DNA of 64,000 nt from contig JAGKWQ010000015.1 in the NCBI GenBank assembly GCA_021151825.1, positions 1 through 64,000 on the forward strand. Reading direction: 5' to 3'. A model generated the notes under the pieces. The model worked only from the letters and a program-made list of their open reading frames with translations. It was not told the origin of the DNA and did no database searches. Position numbers and translations under genes: made by a program. The stretch is from Cellvibrionaceae bacterium. Its GTDB lineage: Bacteria > Pseudomonadota > Gammaproteobacteria > Pseudomonadales > Cellvibrionaceae. Of the stretch, positions 33,535 to 42,115 are shown piece by piece. The stretch's first letter is position 1. Every line of letters begins with the position of its first letter.

Positions 33535-36500
33535 ATGGATACTGTTGTGCAGTTGGACGAGCAACTTAATGTGAAAGCTCTGCTGCATGTTCTGATGGCG
33601 CTAAAGAAAGGCGACTTCTCAGCGCGCATGCCCGCTGATTTAACCGGCATGCCCGGTAAGATCGCCGATACACTCAATGAAATTATTGAGTCTAATGAAT
33701 TATTGGCAAAAGGTATTGCTGATGTCAGTCGCGATGTGGGCCGGGAAGGGCGGTTATCACAACGTGCCGCGATTCCCTCAGTGACCGGCGGTTGGGCGAC
33801 GATTGTGAATTCGGTGAATACGCTGATCGACGACTTGGTGCGCCCGACAACAGAAATGGCGCGCGTAATCGGTGCGGTGGCAAAAGGGGATTTATCGCAA
33901 ACCATGGCGCTCGATGTTGATGGCCGTGCGTTAAAAGGACAATTCCTGCGTTCTGCAACAACGGCGAATACGATGGTGGAACAATTGTCATCGTTCGCAT
34001 CGGAAGTAACGCGTGTTGCACGGGAAGTGGGTACAGAAGGGAAATTGGGTGGTCAGGCAAACGTACCCGGTGTCGCGGGAACCTGGAAAGATTTGACCGA
34101 CTCGGTGAACTCCATGGCCGGCAACCTGACTTCGCAAGTGCGTAACATCGCGGATGTAACCACGGCGGTGGCGAACGGCGACCTCTCCAAAAAAATTACC
34201 GTGGATGTGCGCGGTGAAATTCTCCAATTGAAAGACACCATCAATACCATGGTGGATCAATTACGCTCGTTCGCCTCGGAAGTAACGCGCGTAGCAAGGG
34301 AAGTGGGAACGGAAGGGAAACTGGGGGGACAAGCGTATGTACCCGGTGTAGGTGGAACCTGGAAAGATCTCACTGACAACGTGAACTTCATGGCCTCCAA
34401 TCTTACCGATCAGGTGCGCAATATCGCCGATGTAACCACCGCGGTAGCAAACGGCGACCTCTCTAAAAAAATCACCGTGGATGTAAAAGGTGAAATTCTG
34501 CAATTAAAAGACACCATCAACGTCATGGTGGACCAGCTTTCATCATTCGCATCGGAAGTAACGCGTGTTGCGCGGGAAGTGGGTACGGAAGGAAAGCTCG
34601 GTGGCCAGGCGCAAGTAAAAGATGTTGCGGGAACCTGGAAAGATTTGACCGATTCGGTAAATTCCATGGCCGGTAACCTCACATCACAAGTGCGCAACAT
34701 TGCCGATGTAACCACAGCGGTAGCAAACGGCGACCTCTCCAAAAAAATTACCGTGGATGTAAAAGGGGAAATCCTCGAATTAAAAAATACCATCAATGTG
34801 ATGGTGGATCAGCTCTCGTCATTTGCGTCGGAAGTAACGCGTGTAGCGCGCGAAGTGGGAACGGAAGGAAAACTCGGCGGTCAAGCGCAAGTAAAAGGTG
34901 TCGGTGGTACCTGGAAAGATCTTACCGATAACGTGAACTTCATGGCATCCAACCTGACCGGTCAGGTGCGCAATATTGCAGAGGTAACCACGGCGGTAGC
35001 ACGCGGTGATTTATCGAAAAAAATCACCGTGGATGTAAAAGGGGAAATCCTTGAATTGAAAGACACCATCAACGTGATGGTGGATCAGCTTTCATCGTTC
35101 GCTTCTGAAGTAACGCGCGTTGCGCGCGAAGTGGGAACGGAAGGAAAACTCGGCGGGCAAGCAAATGTATCGGACGTGGCGGGAACCTGGAAAGATTTAA
35201 CCGACAAAGGTGTCGGTGGAACCTGGAAAGATTTAACCGATAACGTGAATTTCATGGCATCGAACCTGACCGGCCAGGTAAGAAATATTGCGGATGTAAC
35301 CACGGCGGTAGCGCGGGGTGATTTGTCGAAAAAAATCACCGTGGATGTAAAAGGAGAAATCCTCGAATTGAAAGACACCATCAACGTGATGGTTGATCAG
35401 CTTTCATCGTTCGCTTCTGAAGTAACGCGCGTTGCACGTGAAGTGGGAACCGAAGGAAAACTCGGTGGGCAAGCAAATGTATCCGGTGTTGCAGGCACCT
35501 GGAAAGATTTGACCGACTCGGTAAATTCCATGGCCGGTAATCTCACCGACCAGGTGCGCAATATCGCCGAGGTAACCACGGCGGTAGCGAACGGTGACCT
35601 CTCCAAAAAAATTACCGTGGATGTAAAGGGCGAAATTTTCGAATTGAAAAATACCATCAACGTAATGGTGGACCAACTCAACTCCTTTGCATCGGAAGTA
35701 ACGCGTGTAGCACGTGAAGTGGGAACGGAAGGAAAACTTGGCGGACAGGCGCAAGTAAAAGGCGTGGGCGGTACCTGGAAAGACCTTACCGATAACGTGA
35801 ACTTCATGGCCTCTAACTTAACGGGACAAGTGCGTAATATTGCCGATGTAACGACAGCCGTAGCGCGTGGCGATTTGTCGAAAAAAATCACCGCCGATGC
35901 GAAAGGCGAAATTCTCGAATTGAAAGACACCATCAACGTGATGGTGGATCAGCTTTCGTCATTCGCGTCGGAAGTAACGCGCGTTGCGCGTGAAGTGGGA
36001 ACCGAAGGAAAACTCGGTGGGCAAGCAAACGTATCAGGTGTTGCGGGGACATGGAAAGATTTGACCGACTCGGTAAACTCCATGGCCGGTAATCTGACTT
36101 CGCAAGTGCGTAACATCGCCGATGTAACCACGGCGGTAGCGAACGGTGACCTCTCCAAGAAAATTTCGGCGGATGCGAAAGGCGAAATCCTGCAATTAAA
36201 AGACACCATCAATACCATGGTGGATCAGTTGCGCTCATTCGCGTCAGAGGTAACGCGTGTAGCGCGCGAGGTAGGTACTGAAGGTCGCCTTGGTGGCCAG
36301 GCAAATGTGCCGGGGGCATCGGGTACCTGGAAAGATCTGACGGATAACGTGAACTTCATGGCCTCCAATCTCACTGACCAGGTGCGCAATATCGCTGCTG
36401 TAACCACAGCGGTAGCGAACGGTGATCTTTCCAAAAAAATTACCGTGGATGTGAAAGGTGAAATCCTGCAATTAAAAGACACCATCAACGTGATGGTGGA

Positions 36501-39500
36501 CCAGCTCTCATCATTCGCATCGGAAGTAACGCGTGTAGCACGTGAAGTGGGAACCGAAGGAAAACTCGGCGGCCAGGCACAAGTAGAAGGTGCTGCGGGA
36601 ACCTGGAAAGACTTGACCGATAACGTGAACTTTATGGCCGCGAACCTGACGGCACAGGTGCGCGGTATCGCCGGCGTAGTAACCGCAGTAGCGAATGGCG
36701 ATCTCAAGAAAAAATTAACGGTAGCGGCGCAAGGTGAAATTGCAGCGCTTGCCAATACCATTAACGAAATGACCGATACGCTCGCGGTATTTGCGGATCA
36801 GGCAACGACCGTAGCACGTGAAGTGGGGGTGGAAGGAAAGCTCGGTGGACAAGCGAGCGTACCGGGGGCTGCGGGAACCTGGAAAGATTTAACCGAAAAC
36901 GTAAACCAGCTCGCTGCAAACCTGTCCACACAAGTGCGCGCAATTGCTGAAGTAGCGACGGCGGTAACGCGTGGTGACTTGTCGCGTTCTATTCAAGTGG
37001 AAGCGCGCGGTGAAGTATCGGATCTGAAAGACAACATCAACGAGATGATCCGTAACCTGAAAGAAACCACCCAGAAAAATGCGCAGCAAGACTGGCTCAA
37101 AACCAACCTCGCGCGTTTCACACGTTTGCTGCAAGGCCAACGCGAATTGGAAACCGTAACCTCATTAATTCTTTCCGAGCTGGCGCCGCTGGTAAGCGCG
37201 CACCACGGCATGTTCTACATGATGGATGCGCACAACAAAGATTCGCGCCTGCATATGATTGCGAGCTACGGTTATCGGTTTAATCAAAAATTACCCACGT
37301 CGTTTTTGCCCGGAGAAGGGTTGGTCGGGCAGTGTGCGAAAGAAAAAGCGCGCATCTGGTTAACCGATGTGCCCAGCGATTATATTCGCGTATCGTCCGG
37401 ATTGGGTTCGGCAGCGCCCAACAATATTGTGATCCTGCCAATCCTGTTCGAGCAGCAAGTGAAAGCGGTCATTGAAATTGCATCTCTTGATCGTTTTACC
37501 GAAACGCATTTGTCGTTCCTCGATCAATTGATGGAATCTATTGGTGTAGTACTGAACACTATCGAGACCAACAGTCGCACCGAAAGTTTGTTAACCCAAT
37601 CGCAATCGCTCGCACAGGAGTTGCAACAAACCAACCAGGAACTCGCCGAAAAAGCGCGCTTGTTGTCGGAACAAAATATCGAAGTGGAACGCAAAAATAC
37701 CGAAGTGGAACAAGCGAAAATGGAACTGGAAGAAAAAGCCAGCCAGCTTGCGCTTTCATCCAAATACAAATCCGAATTCCTGGCGAACATGTCGCACGAA
37801 TTGCGCACGCCGTTAAATAGTTTATTGATTCTCGCACAGCAATTAAGTGATAACCCGAATGGCAACTTGTCCGATAAACAAGTGGAATACGCGCGCACCA
37901 TCCACGGTTCCGGTAGCGATTTGTTAACGCTCATCAACGACATTCTCGATCTGTCCAAAATTGAATCGGGAACGGTTACGCTGGAAATCAGCGAGTATCG
38001 CTTCCAGGCCATTCGCAATTATGTAGAGCGTACCTTCCGTCATATGGCAGAAGCGAAACAACTCGAGTTCTCTATCGAACTCGACACCTCGTTGCCGCAG
38101 TCACTTAAAACAGATACCACACGCTTGCAACAAATCCTTAAAAATTTATTATCCAACGCGTTCAAGTTTACCTCGCGTGGTCGCGTGACCTTAAGTATTA
38201 GTTTGATCCACACCGGTTGGACGGTCGATCACCCCACGCTGTCGCAAGCGGACGCAGTACTCGGGTTTGCAGTAAGCGATTCCGGTGTCGGTATTGCCGC
38301 CGACAAATTGCAATTGATTTTTGAAGCCTTCCAGCAAGCAGACGGCAGTACGGCGCGTCGTTACGGTGGTACCGGTTTGGGTTTATCGATTAGCCGTGAA
38401 CTGGCACGTTTGCTAGGCGGTGAAATCCGTGTGGAAAGCGAGGTGGACAGCGGCAGTACATTTACACTGTTCCTGCCTTACCAACGCGGAACCGGTTTGA
38501 ATGATCTCACGGCTATTTCCAATTCGTTGCATGTGCCGGCACTGCCGCCGAATGTAATTTACGCGCGACCCACTAAAACGCAACCGGTTGCCGATGCCGA
38601 AACGATTGAGCAAAAAAATACTGCTGTACAAGCGAGTGCAAATTCTGAAGATGGTTTCGATGATCGCGCGCTTACCGCTGAAGGCGATCCGGCAGTGCTG
38701 ATTGTGGAGGATGATGAAGCGCGCGCGCGCGTATTATTGCAAGCTGCGCGCGAGCAAAATTTCAAAGGTATCGTGACCTTAACAGGCGATGCAGTACTAA
38801 CGTTAGCGCGCGATTATTTACCTTCCGCCATTTTATTAAAATTGCAATTAAGTGATGCTGACGGTTTTATCATTCTGGAACGATTGAAGCGCGACCCCGC
38901 AACCCGTCATATTCCGGTTCATGCCATTTCAACATCGCCTGCTACTGAACTTGCGTTACAAGATGATGAACGTCAAAAAGCCATTGGTCTTGGTGCAACG
39001 TCTTATATTTCCGGACCGGTCACTAACGAGCGATTGCAAGAGGAATTCTTGCGCATCCAGCGTTATCTGCATCGCGAAAAACGCAACTTGCTGGTGGTGG
39101 AAGATGATGAAGTACAACGCAATAATATTGTCGAGTTAATTGGTACCAGCGATGTCAGCATTATTGCGGTAGGCAACGGTGCTGATGCACTCAATGCATT
39201 GTCCGCCACCCATTTTGATTGCGTAGTACTCGATTTAACCTTGCCTGATATGAGCGGTTTCGATGTGATTGATAGCATGGCGAAACACGATGCCATGCGC
39301 GATATACCCGTTGTGGTATACACCGCAAAAGATCTTAGCCGTAAAGAAATCACCAAATTAAAACGCGTAGGTAAAACGATAGTTGTTAAAGATGCGCGCT
39401 CACCCGAACGCCTGCTCAATGAAACCTCATTATTTCTGCACCGCGCCCATGCCAGCATGCCAGAACCGCAACGTCGTATGATGGAAGCCATTCGGGATGA

Positions 39501-39882
39501 AGATAGCGGCCTGGCCGGGAGAAAAGTATTAATTGTCGACGACGATTTACGTAATATTTTTGCGTTAAGCTCCGTACTTGAGCGGCAAAATATGAAAGTG
39601 TTGTTTGCTGAAAATGGGCGCGATGGAATAGAAGTACTTGAAAAAGATCCTGAAATCGAAATTGTATTGATGGATATTATGATGCCGGAAATGGATGGCT
39701 ACGACACTATGCGTGCAATTCGCCATATTCCACGCTTCAAGTCGCTGCCAATTATTACGCTCACTGCCAAGGCGATGAAAGGTGACAGGGATAAATGTAT
39801 TGCAGCGGGCGCATCTGATTACATCACCAAGCCCGTTGATATCCCGCAATTATTATCGCTAATGCGCGTGTGGTTGCATTAA
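33535..39882 (+). CDS. Giant soluble poly-HAMP hybrid histidine kinase (HAMPn-GAF-HK-REC3)
   Basis: Protein of 2115 residues with no membrane segment. After about 150 residues of diverged HAMP-like sequence come eleven repeats of about 92 residues (150-1174), each with SFASEVTRVAREVG, GTWKDLTD, VRNIADVTTAV and NGDLSKKIT motifs. This is the poly-HAMP layout of fungal Nik1/Os-1 osmosensing kinases. GAF follows (about 1195-1345), then a coiled coil, DHp with H1421 (FLANMSHELRTPLN), HATPase (LLSNAFKFTS, DSGVGIAADKL, GTGLGLSIS) and three receivers. REC1 has Lys1769 where the acceptor Asp belongs; REC2 (VVLDLTLPDMSG) and REC3 (VLMDIMMPEMDG) are normal. Strong TAGGAGA ribosome binding site. Confidence 0.93.
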   Translation: MDTVVQLDEQLNVKALLHVLMALKKGDFSARMPADLTGMPGKIADTLNEIIESNELLAKGIADVSRDVGREGRLSQRAAIPSVTGGWATIVNSVNTLIDDLVRPTTEMARVIGAVAKGDLSQTMALDVDGRALKGQFLRSATTANTMVEQLSSFASEVTRVAREVGTEGKLGGQANVPGVAGTWKDLTDSVNSMAGNLTSQVRNIADVTTAVANGDLSKKITVDVRGEILQLKDTINTMVDQLRSFASEVTRVAREVGTEGKLGGQAYVPGVGGTWKDLTDNVNFMASNLTDQVRNIADVTTAVANGDLSKKITVDVKGEILQLKDTINVMVDQLSSFASEVTRVAREVGTEGKLGGQAQVKDVAGTWKDLTDSVNSMAGNLTSQVRNIADVTTAVANGDLSKKITVDVKGEILELKNTINVMVDQLSSFASEVTRVAREVGTEGKLGGQAQVKGVGGTWKDLTDNVNFMASNLTGQVRNIAEVTTAVARGDLSKKITVDVKGEILELKDTINVMVDQLSSFASEVTRVAREVGTEGKLGGQANVSDVAGTWKDLTDKGVGGTWKDLTDNVNFMASNLTGQVRNIADVTTAVARGDLSKKITVDVKGEILELKDTINVMVDQLSSFASEVTRVAREVGTEGKLGGQANVSGVAGTWKDLTDSVNSMAGNLTDQVRNIAEVTTAVANGDLSKKITVDVKGEIFELKNTINVMVDQLNSFASEVTRVAREVGTEGKLGGQAQVKGVGGTWKDLTDNVNFMASNLTGQVRNIADVTTAVARGDLSKKITADAKGEILELKDTINVMVDQLSSFASEVTRVAREVGTEGKLGGQANVSGVAGTWKDLTDSVNSMAGNLTSQVRNIADVTTAVANGDLSKKISADAKGEILQLKDTINTMVDQLRSFASEVTRVAREVGTEGRLGGQANVPGASGTWKDLTDNVNFMASNLTDQVRNIAAVTTAVANGDLSKKITVDVKGEILQLKDTINVMVDQLSSFASEVTRVAREVGTEGKLGGQAQVEGAAGTWKDLTDNVNFMAANLTAQVRGIAGVVTAVANGDLKKKLTVAAQGEIAALANTINEMTDTLAVFADQATTVAREVGVEGKLGGQASVPGAAGTWKDLTENVNQLAANLSTQVRAIAEVATAVTRGDLSRSIQVEARGEVSDLKDNINEMIRNLKETTQKNAQQDWLKTNLARFTRLLQGQRELETVTSLILSELAPLVSAHHGMFYMMDAHNKDSRLHMIASYGYRFNQKLPTSFLPGEGLVGQCAKEKARIWLTDVPSDYIRVSSGLGSAAPNNIVILPILFEQQVKAVIEIASLDRFTETHLSFLDQLMESIGVVLNTIETNSRTESLLTQSQSLAQELQQTNQELAEKARLLSEQNIEVERKNTEVEQAKMELEEKASQLALSSKYKSEFLANMSHELRTPLNSLLILAQQLSDNPNGNLSDKQVEYARTIHGSGSDLLTLINDILDLSKIESGTVTLEISEYRFQAIRNYVERTFRHMAEAKQLEFSIELDTSLPQSLKTDTTRLQQILKNLLSNAFKFTSRGRVTLSISLIHTGWTVDHPTLSQADAVLGFAVSDSGVGIAADKLQLIFEAFQQADGSTARRYGGTGLGLSISRELARLLGGEIRVESEVDSGSTFTLFLPYQRGTGLNDLTAISNSLHVPALPPNVIYARPTKTQPVADAETIEQKNTAVQASANSEDGFDDRALTAEGDPAVLIVEDDEARARVLLQAAREQNFKGIVTLTGDAVLTLARDYLPSAILLKLQLSDADGFIILERLKRDPATRHIPVHAISTSPATELALQDDERQKAIGLGATSYISGPVTNERLQEEFLRIQRYLHREKRNLLVVEDDEVQRNNIVELIGTSDVSIIAVGNGADALNALSATHFDCVVLDLTLPDMSGFDVIDSMAKHDAMRDIPVVVYTAKDLSRKEITKLKRVGKTIVVKDARSPERLLNETSLFLHRAHASMPEPQRRMMEAIRDEDSGLAGRKVLIVDDDLRNIFALSSVLERQNMKVLFAENGRDGIEVLEKDPEIEIVLMDIMMPEMDGYDTMRAIRHIPRFKSLPIITLTAKAMKGDRDKCIAAGASDYITKPVDIPQLLSLMRVWLH
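33985..37056 (+). repeat. Eleven tandem 276-bp HAMP-coding repeats
   Basis: Units begin at 33985, 34261, 34537, 34813, 35089, 35401, 35677, 35953, 36229, 36505 and 36781. All are 276 bp except the fifth, which is 312 bp. Units 1-9 are nearly identical in protein and alternate between SVNSMAGNL and NVNFMASNL types; units 10 and 11 are more diverged. Confidence 0.93.
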
Positions 39883-39885
39883 TTT

Positions 39886-40713
39886 ATGGGATTCGCGAAA
39901 GCACTCGAAACATTGGAAGTTAATTTATTGTTGGAAGCAATTTTCCAACGCTTCGGCAATGATTTTCGCCATCACAATAAGGATATTATTCGCCATAAGC
40001 TGCGCGGTTTTATGGATTCCCATTCCATTGCTACGCTATCGGCACTGCAAGATAAAGTCCTCCACGATAATTCTTTTATCGAACCGTTGTTGTGCGCACT
40101 GGATGCGCGCACTTCCGGTTTGTTTGCCCAGCCGGAACAGTTATTGAAGATGCGCAAATTACTGGTTCCCTGGTTACGTTCTTATCCTGCCCCTAAAGTC
40201 TGGATTGCAGAATGTGTTGCCGCAGAAGATGTTTTTGGCCTGGCAATCTTGTTGCTGGAAGAAAATCTCCATCACAAAACAGATTTATATGTCACTGGCC
40301 CCAACGCCAGCCTTCTTGCCGAAGCGCAACAAGGAAAATTTTCGGCAGAATTATTTGCGCACTACGAAAAAAATTACCATCAGGCTGGCGGTACCACTTC
40401 ATTAGCAAATTATTGCACCGAAATTGACGATGCATTTGTGTTTAATTCGGAGTTGGGCCGCAATATCAGTTGGATGCAATATAACCTGGGTACCGATGCA
40501 TCTTTTAACGAATTCGAAGCAATTGTTTGTTGCGGTGGGTTGTCGGATTTCACGTTATATTTGCGGCATCGCGCACTAAAAGTCTTTTATGAAAGCCAAC
40601 CGGTATTTGGTATGTTGATGGTCGCCGGGGAATATCCCTTGGAAATAATGTCACTGATCTCCCGCTATAAAGTGATATCGGAAAAATACGGTATTTACCA
40701 GCGCGAACCTTAA
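39886..40713 (+). CDS. CheR-like methyltransferase-fold protein with degenerate SAM site
   Basis: Protein of 275 residues, 3 bases after the giant kinase and clearly in its operon. The layout is CheR-like: N-terminal helical domain (residues 10-70), then the methyltransferase core beginning KVWIAECVAAEDVFGLAILL. Active CheR proteins have a GCSTGEE-type SAM loop; here residues 109-115 read ECVAAED. The CheR catalytic-loop motif (FCRNVLIYF type) is replaced by IVCCGGLSDF at 213-222. The fold is probably kept but methyl transfer is unlikely. It may be a protein-interaction partner of the kinase (inference). Confidence 0.75.
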   Translation: MGFAKALETLEVNLLLEAIFQRFGNDFRHHNKDIIRHKLRGFMDSHSIATLSALQDKVLHDNSFIEPLLCALDARTSGLFAQPEQLLKMRKLLVPWLRSYPAPKVWIAECVAAEDVFGLAILLLEENLHHKTDLYVTGPNASLLAEAQQGKFSAELFAHYEKNYHQAGGTTSLANYCTEIDDAFVFNSELGRNISWMQYNLGTDASFNEFEAIVCCGGLSDFTLYLRHRALKVFYESQPVFGMLMVAGEYPLEIMSLISRYKVISEKYGIYQREP

Positions 40714-41249
40714 TCGCCTCTCCGCTGAGCCACGCTGGTCGCATTGTCACGAAGCAATTTATAACTGCTTATTGCTGTCTCCATCATGGATTTTACGGTT
40801 GATGTTTGCTGCCGGTTCCGTGTTGTTACAATCAATGCAAATTGTTTGTAAAGGATCGCGTCTTCAGTCATTTGGGTAAGTAACTGATGTTTTTTCTTTG
40901 CCCCTATAACAGCACCAATGCATCCCCCCATACTGGCGCCCCAACCAATAAATATCATTGGTGTAATCAATGGTGCTATTAAATTGATATTAGCGTAATT
41001 CAGCGCTAATCCTGCTGTTACACCGATTAATGTACCTACAGCGATACCGGAAATTATTGCCCCCATAATTGATACGAGTATAGCGTAAGCTCCATCATCG
41101 TCAGTTTGATTGCGATCCAGGGTGAAATCAGCCCGACGCAATGTGAGTTGCTCTTTCTCAATGCCGTTATTGATGAACGTCGAATAAACTGTTTCTGCAT
41201 GATCTCGACGGGAAAAAAATCCGGAGACGTGAGTGCAATATTTTTTCAT
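40710..41249 (-). CDS. Hypothetical membrane protein with glycine-rich hairpin
   Basis: Protein of 179 residues. The N-terminal 50 residues look like the small alpha/beta domain of general-stress-protein-17M type (VSGFFSRRDHAETVYSTFIN). Two membrane segments follow (about 55-85 and 88-118), with small-residue packing (GAIISGIAVGTLIGVTAGLA, GWGASMGGCIGAVIGAKKK). A cytoplasmic helical tail ends the protein. This is the layout of stress-related inner-membrane proteins of unknown function. Its stop overlaps the end of the convergent CheR-like gene by 4 bases. The upstream region carries a long inverted repeat (41299-41350). Confidence 0.7.
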   Translation of the reverse strand: MKKYCTHVSGFFSRRDHAETVYSTFINNGIEKEQLTLRRADFTLDRNQTDDDGAYAILVSIMGAIISGIAVGTLIGVTAGLALNYANINLIAPLITPMIFIGWGASMGGCIGAVIGAKKKHQLLTQMTEDAILYKQFALIVTTRNRQQTSTVKSMMETAISSYKLLRDNATSVAQRRGD

Positions 41250-41298
41250 AAATATTATTCCTGCATAAATCGATCAAAGGCAAGCTTGCGCGCTGCAT

Positions 41299-41350
41299 CA
41301 ATGCACTAGATTGATATAAGGACATTGGCTGATATCAATCTAGTACATTG
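41299..41350. repeat. 19-bp inverted repeat in a divergent promoter region
   Basis: Arms CAATGCACTAGATTGATAT (41299-41317) and ATATCAATCTAGTACATTG (41332-41350), with one mismatch and a 14-base loop. It lies between the divergent genes starting at 41249 and 41458. It could be an operator or an RNA hairpin. Confidence 0.75.
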
Positions 41351-41457
41351 AACTGCGAATGTCTGTGGGGTGTCGCACCGAGCGATTATTAATGTGTGTT
41401 TGCGAACAGACCATTTAAACCAATGACTTCATACTGTATGCATTATGAGAGGTATTT

Positions 41458-42084
41458 ATGAAGTTATCGATTGCTGCAAATGATCACTATGATCGCGTTA
41501 AAAATGCTTATATTTCTGGTTTAAATAATGGCTATGTCCGTAGTCTGGATTATGCGGATGTATCTATCAGGGGAATTCCACCCAATAACCTTATAGGGTG
41601 GTTGAATCGTATTTTGGCCGAAGAAATTCGCTGTGCAATGCGCTATAGAACGCACTATTTTTTGACGCTGGGTCATCCCAACGAAATTGCGAGCGTATTT
41701 CTCATTCATTCAAATGAAAAGCTATTGCATGTTGATCTTATCGCGCTACGGATAACGCAATTAGGGGGAACCCCCGATTTTTCTACTGAAAGTCCACATG
41801 CGCGTGCGCATCGGAACTTTTCAATTAATAAGTCCTTGCCGCGATTGATTGAAGAAAATTTATTTGCAGAACGAGCGACCATCAGTTCCTATCAAGGCCT
41901 GTTAAATTACTTATCAGACCGCGATCCGGAAACCAGCGATATGGTGAAAAGCATTGTGCATGTGGATGCGCGTCGGGTGATTGAACTCGTTGATTGGCTT
42001 GATTGCACCGCAAAAATACCCTACCTGACGTCGGGCCGCACAGGAACCTTGCATTGGTTCACAGCGAACTCGAAGTCAACCTGA
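41458..42084 (+). CDS. Ferritin-like (bacterioferritin-type) protein with altered iron ligands
   Basis: Protein of 208 residues with a four-helix ferritin-like core. Helix 1 keeps the Glu and the Tyr seven residues later (LAEEIRCAMRYRTHYF). Helix 2 resembles bacterioferritin (HVDLIALRITQLGGTPDF) but the usual ExxH has Lys at the Glu position. Helix 3 has EENLFAERATISSYQGLL. Helix 4, normally ending in an ExxH pair, reads SIVHVDARRVIEL. The ferroxidase centre therefore looks incomplete. An N-terminal extension of about 45 residues is not usual. It has a GAGAGG ribosome binding site. DNA-protection or stress roles are possible. Confidence 0.7.
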   Translation: MKLSIAANDHYDRVKNAYISGLNNGYVRSLDYADVSIRGIPPNNLIGWLNRILAEEIRCAMRYRTHYFLTLGHPNEIASVFLIHSNEKLLHVDLIALRITQLGGTPDFSTESPHARAHRNFSINKSLPRLIEENLFAERATISSYQGLLNYLSDRDPETSDMVKSIVHVDARRVIELVDWLDCTAKIPYLTSGRTGTLHWFTANSKST

Positions 42085-42115
42085 TGGTGTAGTAGTGTAC
42101 GGATATATTTAGCTA

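Noticed and set aside
35085..36761. Long minus-strand frames inside the HAMP repeats
   Set aside because: They repeat with the coding repeats and are produced by codon bias of the plus-strand gene.
33985..37056. Possible CRISPR or satellite array
   Set aside because: The repeats are 276 bp, in frame, and encode HAMP domains, so they are protein repeats.
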